Shown: positions 38,501 to 50,500 of the stretch, piece after piece
Layout of the letters: each line of letters begins with the position of its first letter
How positions within the stretch are numbered: the stretch's first letter is position 1
Assembly: GCA_036571765.1 (NCBI GenBank)
Contig: BROE01000023.1
Coordinates: 2,750,108 to 2,814,107 of the forward strand
Reading direction: 5' to 3'
Origin: Plecoglossus altivelis
Taxonomy: Eukaryota; Chordata; Actinopteri; Osmeriformes; Plecoglossidae
DNA: 64,000 nt
The notes under the pieces: generated by a model
Seen by the model: only the letters and a program-made list of their open reading frames with translations
What the model was told of the DNA's origin: nothing
Databases searched by the model: none
Program-made: the position numbers and the translations under genes

Positions 38501-41500
38501 TAGCTTTCATAAGCTAAAGCAGTGGTTGGTTGCCTTCTTGTTGGCTCAGGCCACTATTTTGAATTTTGTCTTCTAATACAATTGCATTTTATTTTTCAGC
38601 TAAGGGTTGTCAGAAGGTTGTAAGTTGTGCCGACATACATTTCTTGCTATTAGGAAAGATCTGCATGTCAACATTTTGTGACAGAGGGTAATACATTGGT
38701 TTAAAAACTTACTATGGTAAATACTTTTTTAAAGAAATATCCAAGCAGCATTTTTCAATTTTTTTGTAGAGGCTGCATTTTTTTTAACTGACTTCGATAA
38801 GATGAAGTCCAGTCATCCTAATAGGTAAAGATTATACTTGATCTGTGATTGAATATGCTAAAGTTCATACCTAAATTTCTTTTTTTAATTGTCCTCCCTT
38901 GTTATGCTGCTTTTGTATACTGTAAACCTCTTTTGTTTGATTCATGCTTCCTGGAAGCAGTATCACTCATCCCCATGTTGACCAGTCCAGTGAAATGTTG
39001 TATATTGTAGGGCTTGCCCCTATTCCTCAAGTCGAGTTTGGCATATATCTTTTTTTTACATTGGCTTAAAAGATTGAAAAGAGTGCCTTTTTAGATGCTG
39101 CGCTATATCCCAAGGCTTGTTTTCACCTTCAAGGTACATGACGAGGTATCTGTTATATGGGCGGTAGATATACAAAGTCTCTATGGTTGTAAATGTGGTT
39201 TTTCCCCTATGATTTGTGTTGGCCTGATTCAATAAAAATTCAACCTACAATCGTAACTTCATGTAGGTTTGGTTCTAGAACTGTAAATCCCCAATTACAT
39301 TTCTTGTAAACGTGTATCAGGCTACTTGGATGATAGGGGAAACTGTTAAATTACAGAGGAATATCAGTTTCCTCAGCAAACATATTGTGTGATTGTCAAT
39401 TGAAAGCCCCTCTGTGGAATAGGATGACCCCTGCAGATATGAGAATACCTGTTCTCTACAACCCAAGGGCCCGGAGGTTGAATCGTTTTACTGATATATC
39501 ACTGCAATCATAGATGCTGGCCAGGATTCACGGAGGTCCATTTTATTCCATACCTTGGATACTTCCTAGAACTGTCCCGTGACAGAGTCTTGAAAAGGAG
39601 AAAGAGAGCAAGACTAGCAGTGAAGGGGCCCCAGTGACACGTTCGCCCCAGCGCCACCTTACGAGTTTCTTTGTGTACGAGTTTCTTTGCAACGTCTGAC
39701 CTTTAACCGGCGGTTCTCGTCGACCAACTTCTTCTTCCCTCACAGGGGCCCTCCAGATCGAGCAGAGCGAGGAGTCCGACCAGGGGAAGTACGAATGCGT
39801 GGCCACCAACAATGATGGAACCCGCTACTCCGCTCCGGCCAATCTATACGTCAGAGGTAGGAACCATCAACGGGCGGTGCTCCTCTGCTAGGAGCTGTCT
39901 CTCAAATATCCAATGGGAAATATTGAATTGTATCGCATCAAATATTCCTAGGTGAGATAGAGGGGGGTGGGGGGAGGGGGGGGGTTGCAAAGGGTAGCCG
40001 ATCGGAGTAGCCGATCCAATCCATGGTCCCAACATGGAAGCTTGTAAGTATGGCTTTTTTGTCTTGCTACCTTTGACCTACCTGCATTGAATTGAACCTG
40101 TGTGTTTTGTTGTATGTTTCCTTTTTTCTGTTAACTCCTGAGTCTAACTCCAATGACATGATTGCTTGGTGTCTGTACCTACTAATTGCCTTTTGCTCCT
40201 GTTTGTGTGTGAGGGGAGAGGAGTGGACAACCCCCCCTTCCTTCCCCTCCCCCAACCAACCCTTTCTTATTCCTAGCAGTTTGCTGATCCTCTCTGATCT
40301 TCTTTTTCTCTTCTTTTTCCCCCCTTTGAGCAACATTGGAAGGACTACTTTTAACGCTTATCTCTGTTGGATAATGAAGTTTTAAATGAAATACTGAATT
40401 TATGTTAAATAGTAACTGTTTTCAGCTTTCCTTATTCAAATATGTAGATATATACAGTACATATCATCAATATTAACGTCTAGTCTACAATGCGTGAATT
40501 TATTCATTGTTATGATTCCAATGCTTTGGATGAAATACAAGGCAACTGTAAATATTGCCATTTTACATTAAATTTAAATGGCCTTCATGAACATCTTTCT
40601 TCTAATAGTCATGACTGACAGAGCTTCAGCTTGACACATTCCATGTGAAAGACAAATAGTAGTTTAAATATTTTAGAGTAAATGTTGTTTTTGCTTTTAC
40701 TATGGTAATGAAAAGGAAATGAAGGTTGTATCTTTTGCCACCTAAACTTTTGCATTTTCATAATGATGAAATTAGCTAATTTATCTGTTGAATATGGAAT
40801 AGCCTTGAAGATTTAATTTGCTAGCAGGAATTCTTTTCTTGAATAAGTATGATATATGATTCTATCAGAGTCTTGTAAAAATGTAAAAAATACATAAAAT
40901 ATATCACCAACAAACAAGAATTCACATGCTTGACTTTGCTATAGATGAAAGATCAATTCAGAAAAAGAGCAAAAGTTAACTAATGAATCCACATGACTCT
41001 GACCGAATTGTATGATATGATACAAACGAAGCATAATTATTTGTTTGACCCTCCGAGTGCTAAAAGTGGAGACTGCATCTCTTAACCAAGGTCTCAGGAC
41101 AATGCAGTGGACTCCCTGCTCCTCTAAGCAGGGATGTTGTCAAGTAGCAGTTTGACGCCTTGAACATGGCCTTTTTACTCTCTCTGTGTTTCCCTTGTTT
41201 TTTCTCCTTTCCTCATTTCATTTGTTCTGCATCAAACCCCTACATCCCTCAGAGCTGCGAGAAGGTTGGTGTGTTTTCACTTTTTTAACCACCTCATAAA
41301 ACTGAAATAAGACAACTCATTTTACTGCCTCAAAAAAAGCACAATGCTCAAGAATTCAAATTAAATGAATGTAGCTGCACCTGCGTGCTCTTTTTTCATG
41401 ATTTTTTCTTTTGTATTATCATGTCTATATCGACAGCTTTGTATTGTCGTTTTTTCTGCCCCGTTGACATTTGTCATTAAGAATGTCCTTGGTCTTGGCT

Positions 41501-44500
41501 AGAATGCTTGACTGTCCAAAAAGTGGTGCATGTTTTTTTCAAGAAGTGTGCATCCTGAGGGTGGGGTGGGGAAGGGATATCTCTGCATCGTTTGGGGTGT
41601 TTGATCTGCATGGGGACCTGTTTATGCTGAAGCCCAAGATCCCCTCGCCCCTTCGTCCTGCCCCTTGGTGTCCTCAGCCTGTCAGTGTTCCTGCTTGGGT
41701 ACTCGGGCCAGCTCTGCCACTGTGTCAGCAGCAGCAGCAGTAGAGCAGGAAGGGCGTCCTCCGTCACCACAGGCTCCTGGAACAGAGAGCTGCCTTGCTC
41801 TGGGGCTGCTTGGGCACATTGATATGAACTACAGTTCTCTCTGACTAGATACAAAGAAACCCTCTGCTGGTGTCGTAACAGCGCAGTCCTGCTGGCAAGG
41901 TTCTATCTAAGTTACCTTCAGCTGTAATCAATATTGAGCTCTAGTGCTGAGCTGTAAAACTGTACCTCCTTCCCATTATACACTTTCCCTGTCAAGGATT
42001 TATCCAGTAGATAGCAATGGTAGTCAGATAAGCAGGATAACATTATGTCTTGGGGGAGTGTGATCCAATTGGATATAAATTAAATATTAAGTGAGTGAAC
42101 AGTTGTATTTAATAATGCAAGGAGGTCTCTGAGAATCGTTCTCTGGAGAGGCACAGTGTGCTTAGCCGAGTAGGCGGCACAAAACGAGACTACCACTTAA
42201 CAGTTTATCAAATGCTAAATGCAAAGGCTGGATTTTACTGCGTTCCATACTAAATATGTTTAGTTCAAATATTTAGTAAGCGTGTTAGTGTACACTGCCC
42301 TCTTTACATGTTTCATCGGTGAATTCTGAGAGGATTCGAAGTTGAGGAAATATAATGGTTCTTAGTCAAATCCTTACTCTTAACGCCCTATACTTGAGAA
42401 GAAAGCTAGTTTGACTTTAATTAAACGTGATCAGACGCTGGGAGTATTTCACTCTTTATTAGTATCACTAAGGTTCACTGCCGGACTATCACAGTGATTA
42501 ATCTTTTCCCAGGCATGAGGCAGAGCCAATGGCATTCCCCAAATACTCGCTCCAATCTGCAGTGAGTGCCCAGGCAGTCTGAAGGGACCGAGTGCTATAA
42601 GCAGTAACACTGACTTCTTTCTTTTGATTTAAGTCCTGTAAAAGCCGTAACCGGTATACCTCTTTATCCAGACTCTACCCTTTTGTTTCATGTATCCGCT
42701 TATCCTTCATGGTGTGTTGGAATCTTATACAATCTACGTTGTTAAAACTTAGAAAGAAACAGAAACCTCTCCTCAGTTTTTTTTCTTCCATTGCCCCCTT
42801 TTTACCCTCCCAGTCCTGTGATGTTGAAGCATCTGACAGTGACGTCTTCCTACCCTGGCAACTCTTTGCGCCCAGTTGGGTTTGTTTCCTAGAAACCCTC
42901 CTCTGCCAGTTTAGCCCCTACCTTGACCTTGTGATTGTCTTCTTTATGACGTGTCCCTTCCTATTTATTTGCCCCTGCAATTCCTTCCTCGTCCTCCGAT
43001 TCCCAAACATGGTTGCCTTTGGTAGCCAGTAATGTGCTTGCGTGCATGACAGGGACCCAAGCTCCCCCACAGCAGGCCACGCCTTCCACGTCTTCATATG
43101 CATTTGGATGTTTACTTTTTCACCACGAATATTGTTTTTCAAAGTCATTTCCAGTCGGTTTTGATTATATATTTTTAATTATTTTCTTTAAAACCATTAC
43201 TTTTGGAACGTGTATCCACTTTTTCGATTCAGTCTTGAGCAGCCAAAGGAAAATTTCAAGTTGCACTTTTTTCTGTGTACTTTTAGTAGTTGGATGTTAA
43301 ACCCGTTGTCGGGCCTCTATGTGTGTGTGATGTGACAATGTGATGCGGCACATTATTTCACATCAACTGGAAGTACGCAGCATTGAAGTTGCTTTTTTCA
43401 ACTGTTGGCATGCTGTCGAACCTCCAGTTCCTCTGTGCTGTTCTAGATGGTATGATTCGTGCATGTAGTCTGTGGTCTTGTACGTCTGTAGCTATGGTTC
43501 GCCATTAAGCCCCGTGCTAGGCCTGGACTGAACGTGTTTGTGAAACCGTGTCACTCTTCATCAAACCATCCTGGACATGTATGAGTAGATGACTCACCAG
43601 AACGAGTATGTTAAAGATAAACCCCGGGCGTCACGTAAACGTGCGCTACGGTGTTTTTTGGCGTACACAAACAGTTCTTCTTGTCTTTTTTTCTCTCTCG
43701 GCTGTTGATGGGGAAACCTTTAGTCTCTGCCTGCCTACACGAGTTCTCACCTCTGTCGCCGTCTGTCTCTTCCAGTGCGCCGCGTGCCGCCGCGTTTCTC
43801 CATCCCCCCGACGGACAACGAGATCATGCCGGGCGGGAGCGTGAACATCACCTGCGTGGCCGTGGGTTCGCCCATGCCCTACGTCAAGTGGATGCTGGGA
43901 GCTGAAGACTTGACACCCGAGGACGACATGCCCATCGGGCGAAACGTCTTGGAGCTCACAGATGTCCGCCAGTCTGCCAACTACACCTGCGTGGCCATGT
44001 CCACTCTGGGGGTCATTGAGGCGGTGGCACAGATCACGGTTAAAGGTAAGATCACCGTTAAAGGCTTGTTTAATGACACCTTTTCGTGGGCATTTTTTAT
44101 GCTTTCTTCAGGCAGTTTTCGGACCCAGGCCACTCCGATAAGGCCTCAGCCTACATGTGGGAGCACTGGATCCGATGAGCTAGCAGACCACCCCAAGTAC
44201 AGATTGTCTACCTGTCCACGACATGTTTTCCTGTTGTCAGAGAGATTAGAAAAGTGCTGGTGCCAGCCTTAGATGTTAGATATGGGCTACATCTAACTTG
44301 ATATCTTTTGGAATGCTTTCAGCAAAAGGGGCTTGTATGAACTATGATTGGTGGTGTTTGGAGCAGTTATCAGAGTGTAATCATATCTCCTAGACAGCAT
44401 ACCAGTGAGATACATCCCAGATTGCCCTCCTATAACCACACACACACACATACACATGCAAACCGGGTTTTCCCAGACATAACAGAAAGTGTTAGTCATA

Positions 44501-47500
44501 ATAAAACCAAGGCTGCCAATAACCACCCCCATTTATACACTGGAGATGGCATATAAAGACAATACATTGCCCTCATATCTTTCGCCCCTTGCGGATTGTG
44601 TGGTAAAATTAAAGCAATAAATTAGCCAGCTAAATTATTAAAGAGATAAACACTGAGAAAAGCCTGACTTAGTGCAGGGGAAGCCACGCTTGTTTAACTT
44701 GGGAGACTGCAAGTCTCTTGGCCCTGGATCTATTTTACACTACTTAAACAGTGGTTACACCGGACTAATTACATTTATGATGACAAGACAAATAATACAA
44801 TAATCTGCTGTGTCTTTATCTGTTGCCTCACTATTTGATATGTTTTGAATAGCCTCATCAGTGTTAATCCAATCAACTGATTCTAGTCTGTTTGACTCGA
44901 TAAGTCCCAGCAGTTCGCCATAATGGGGCTTCATACTGTCAGCGATACTTTACATAGTGTATAATGAGTCATTCTGAATCAATGACTGTGTTACCACATT
45001 GGTTTTCCAGCCTTGCCCAAGCCTCCTGGTATTCCCGTGGTGACAGAGCGGACTGCCACCAGCATCACGCTAACCTGGGACTCAGGAAACCCCGAGACGG
45101 TTTCCTACTACGTCATCCAGCACAAGTCCAAGTACTCGGATGACACGTACAAGGAGATTGACGGTGTGGCCACCACCCGCTACAGCGTGGGCGGCCTCAG
45201 CCCTTACTCCGACTACGAGTTCCGGGTTTTGGCGGTGAACAACATCGGCCGCGGGCCTCCCAGCGAGGGTATCGAGGCCAAGACAGCAGAACAAGCCCCC
45301 AGCACGGCCCCCAGGCAGGTCAGGGGTCGAATGCTCAGCGCTACCACGGCGGTCATCCACTGGGACGAACCGGAGGAGCCTAACGGGCAGATCATGGGCT
45401 ACCGGGTTTATTATACCATGGATTCCAACCAGCAAGTGAACCTGTGGGAGAAGCAGATCGTTCGGGGGTCCAATTTCCTCACCATCCAAGGCCTCATCCC
45501 CAACAAGACTTACTACATCAAGGTTCTGGCCTACACATCGGTGGGCGATGGGCCTCTCTCGGCAGACCTGCAAATCATTGCCAAAACAGGAGGTAATATC
45601 AGGGGCATGCTTCTGTTGTTTTTATAGTTCGGGAAATCATCCGAATAACATTCTGGGAAGAAGAAGTTTTGAATAAACAAATTTCACAACTTAACAGTTG
45701 ACAGAGTTTCAAGGGGCTAATTTAACGACCACATTTCTTTCTGTGAGAGCTTTTCCACTCACCCTTATTATGAAGTCTCTTCAGTGTTGACCGCAGCTGT
45801 AAACACTTGTAATCTCGTTGGGCTCTTGAGTGCCAAGCGATTTTCGTTTCCCATTTGGCATTCTGAATGACAAAAATCATTGAAAATTATAAATTCCAAT
45901 AACGTAAAGCCTTGTTTATCTCTTGAGGAAGATTAACGCTGTTATTCAAATGTGATCTATCCCTGTAATCTTTTTCCATTTTGCTAATGCAGTGGTTGTG
46001 GCTACTCTAAACTGCTTTTAGAAGTCTGTCATGGTGTTTGCTCTTGTCTCAAAGGGCTAATACTGCAAGCCAGAGTGATATGATAAAGTGGTGTACATAA
46101 TGCTACTTTCAAAATACTAACTCTGTATTTTCTCTGACTTTCCAGTTCCATCCCAGCCAACAGACTTCAAAGGAGAAGCAAAATCAGAGACAAGTATTTT
46201 GCTTTCATGGGTAGCCCCTGCTCAAACAGGCCAAGACAATCCCATCACAGGATATGAACTTCTGTATAAGAAGGGAGATGACAAAGAAGAGGTAATCAAC
46301 ATGTGCTGTAGTTTTGTCTTAATTTAGTCTTCTTAGTACTGCTCTGAAGGAACTGTATGCTAGCATATGCTGTATGCCAATTCCAGAGTTGAATAATTCT
46401 ATAATTTTTTAATGTACTGGAAAGGAAGGTTAGCATCCAATTTTGTTGTACAATGACAATAAAGATATTGTTTTTTTTGATGAGTCAGACCTGAACAGAA
46501 TGTTTGGATATTATGATCACAGTCGGACGTGGGTGAAAGGTATGTAACCTGCTATTTCAAGTGCAGCTTCCCTGACAACGCGGCTCATTCTCTCAACAGA
46601 AACGCATCAGCTTTGAGCCTACCTCCACGTACCTTCTGAAGGACCTGAAGCCCTTCACTACCTACACGTTCCAGCTAGCCGCGCGTAGTAAGCACGGTGT
46701 CGGGGCCTACACTAATGAGATCTCAGCTGAAACTCCTCAAACACGTAGGTCTTCCTCCATATCTAAGTCATGGCTAGACAGTTTTCCGGGGAATAAAACA
46801 GGCAAAGTCAAGTCCTCCATTTTCAAACACATCTACTCGTTTCCTCCTCGGTATTATGCAGTTTGAATTTGGCACTGCCAATTCCAGAGTTTTTTGGTTT
46901 AATGTAAGACATACAATTCATCATACAAAAGTGAGGATGTCTTTGAAAATGGAACACTTTTCCACATCTACAACAAAAAACATGTGTTTTGAAGTCAACT
47001 GACCCTGCACCTATCCAAGTTGATATGGGTGTGTGGACAGTGTTTACCTAGGCTTACCTGTAAAATCCAGATGACAAGGTCACAATTGCAGGCGGTAGCC
47101 ACTCCAGTGACATGCAATTAATGTCCCAAATTATATTATCCAACTTTCAATTATTGATATGATTCCTACATTCCCCAACTCTTCATCCAGATATCCTGGC
47201 ATGTTAAGACTAACATTGGAGGAGGCCTTGTCTCTTGATGTTGCATGTCTGCCATCAGTATTTCCACAATGAGTCTGAGCTTTCTACGCAAAACAAAATG
47301 CAATAAATCTTTGTTTTGTGGGGGGTCATGGAGCAGTGATGTCACCCTTCTCATAAAGAAAAGAAAATTGGTTACAATGAAAAAGAGTTCCGTAGAAAGC
47401 TCAAACCCACTATATTCTATAAAGATAGACAGGTTTCCACACTTGCAGACCTCACGTTTATTAAACAGACAGAAAACAAAATCTTGAATAGAGAGATTGG

Positions 47501-50500
47501 AACATATTGTTCATGTATCATTTCACTCTGACAAGTTCTGCAACACAAATCGCCAAAGAAATAAAAAGCTAGCATGGTGACTGTCTACAATCATTTTTAA
47601 TGGCTGGTTTTAGCAGCTATCTAATAAACCTGAGGTCTGTGTAAGACAAAGGCAGAGTGCAGGTGGGTATCCAAGTTCAAAAGTTCAGACAGCCCAGATC
47701 CTGGGAGGTAAATAGAAGCTAAACATCAATGCGACGTGTATGCATGCCAATGTTTGGAAACACAGTCAGTCAATGTCTCCTTGGAAAGTTCTCTGTTGTA
47801 CAATCAGGCTTTTACCACAAACCAACAGGCTTCGGAAAGGTTGGTGACCAACACAATGTTTTCTACCTTTTGCTATATAGAAAGCATCAACCTTTATGTT
47901 TTTGGATTGATGGTAACTGCTTGCCAAATTTAGGATGTATTAAGCAGATATTTGAATTTTAAGTGAAATGGGACGTTTTCTGAGCCTTGATACAAGTATA
48001 CATCTGTTTGAAGTTACGATTTGAGGGACAGAAAGCCCAATAGTCACATAACAGGAAAAGCTACAATATAATAATGTTTTTTTACTTTTTTAAACAAGGT
48101 AGGTTATAAATACTGTGAAAGTGTATTACTATCTCATTACAGTCCCATCCATACATTCTCAATGTGTGTCAGTTATTTATTTTAGTTTGACCCTACTTTG
48201 AGAAAGTGGTTGTCTCACTTTTTGTCTCATCTTAATTTGCAATTACAAAACCTTCTCCTCGACATGTTTTGAGTTGTTCCTCGTTCTCATTACCTGTCAT
48301 TTTGATTTCCCTTATCCTTTTGTTGTTTTGTCGTTTCCACCACCACCACCATCACCATCATCTTGCCATTACAAAACAAAACGTCCTGTGAACCCCTCCT
48401 TGAAACAAATACAACCAATCCAAACCATCGACTGAAACCAACAATCCAACCAAACATCCCCTGCTCCTCCAAATCCTCCTATCAGAACCCTCCGCTCCAC
48501 CTCAGGACATCAGGTGCTTTAGCCCCAGCTCCACCAATATTCTGGTAAGTTGGCGGCCGCCCCCTACGGAGTTACAAAACGGCATCATAACCAAATACTC
48601 CGTCCAGTACACTGCAATGGAAGGGGATGACACCACGACCCGCCAAATATCCGACATTCCGGCTCAAAACTCCCAGTACCTCTTGGAAAACTTGGAAAAA
48701 TGGACAGAATACCGTGTGACAGTCAGTGCTCACACGGATGTTGGAGCGGGACCGGAAAGTTTACCTCAAGTTACCCGCACCGAGGAGGATGGTATGTTTT
48801 TGAAAGCCACTGTCCCCGTTGCAATGATAATCCACCCTCTAACCTGCCCCCCTTCTCAGACACTAACAGCGTTTCCCTCGATCAAAGATTCCATTTTCCT
48901 ACCCTTTCCCCCTCTGCCTCCTCCTCCTTTTGCTTCTAAAACAGACATGCACTGGTAACTCATTTTGGGCCAAATCTTCTAACTTGGATTCACTTTGAAA
49001 CATTACTTTTTTTGTAACCAAGCAGACTGTGACTAACTTTTTGCTTTTAACATTTTTACAAATTTGAACCCTACTTAATTAATTTCAACATATGGTATGG
49101 CATTTTCACCTGCACTGACAATATTTGACTTCAGACGAATTCCAGTCCCAACTGTCCTTTTTTGAAAACTTTTTTTAATAGAATTGTTAAACCTTTTGAG
49201 TTTTTAGCAACTTGACTGAATGCCAAGTTATGAACAGTTGAAAGGAGACAAGTTAAAAAGGAATCATTTTTTTTCCTTTGACCAATAACATTTTATTTTT
49301 CAAATACTATTGCATTTTTTTTAACTTTTTCCTCAACGCTCCATGGCCAAATTCTTGCAGAGTGCTTCAATCTTCTGAAACACCTGTTTTGGCTCCATTT
49401 TTCTATTTTAACAAATACATTTTATACCATGTTTTTTATCCACTATTCCATTTTTAATGTTTCAAGATTAGGTCAGTTGTCAGACCTGTTTTGTTTTTGT
49501 TTTTCCTTGCCATTGTTGAAATATTGATGTCATGCAGTGCTTGTTGCAGTGTGCTCCCCTTTTGTCATTTTTTTCCAACCCGGTATTTTCAAGGGAGTTG
49601 GCCAGGAAAAGAAAATGGGGGGAGAAGGGGTCTTCTATAATCTTGACATTTTTTCTTTTATCCCATGGTGTTCCTCCAGTTCCCAGTGGCCCACCTCGTA
49701 AAGTTGAGGTGGAGGCTATCAACTCCTCATCAATTAAAGTGATCTGGCGCTCACCAATGCCCACCAAGCAACACGGGCAGATCCGAGGGTACCAAGTGCA
49801 CTATGTCAAGATGCTTAATGGGGAGCCTACAGGACAGCCAGTCATCAAGGACATCTTGATCGACGATGCACAGGTAAATCACTCCGCCTCTCACTTCTTC
49901 ACACACTCACACACACACACACACTCACACACACACACACACAAGCATATACTTTCTAACCTTGAGAAGGGGGAGGAAGTCTCTGCTGACTCAGGTAACT
50001 CACAGAGATCCATTATGGTTTGTGCAGTACTATGTAATGTTATGATGCATAGCCAATGACTCAAAACAGGTTCCGGTGATCAGGGAAATACTATAATAAA
50101 TACATGTATAAATGCATCCTTGGGCACAAGTGTCCCAATACTACAGCCCTAGGAAGATGTGTGTGTCACTTTGTACTGTGGTTTCTTAATGCTGACCAAC
50201 ATTTCCAAAAAAGTTGCATTCTCTAAATGGGTGATTGCAGAAATCACCCTGTATATTTATATGCTGTCCTGTCTCATTCCTAGTGGATGCCTCATCACTG
50301 TACTTAGCTCTTGTTTCGTTTGTCTTTCTCCTCTTTACACTCTCAAATTGTAATCAGTGGGAATATGATGATTCAACTGAACATGTGAGTAGATGTTGAG
50401 AGCTGACGTCAGTCATGCTTCCCTCTCTCTACCCTGCATCACCTGCATGTTGCACCTTCTGTGTCCCTTGGCCTGGTGGTCTGTCACGAGATTTGCTTCA

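Noticed and set aside
42709..43032. 107-codon Phe/Leu/Cys-rich frame in the meB-Ig3 intron, considered as an alternative exon
   Set aside because: It is T-rich intronic composition with no matching acceptor/donor pair and no family match.
45082..45573. 163-codon minus-strand open frame
   Set aside because: It is a shadow of the FN1-FN2 exon.
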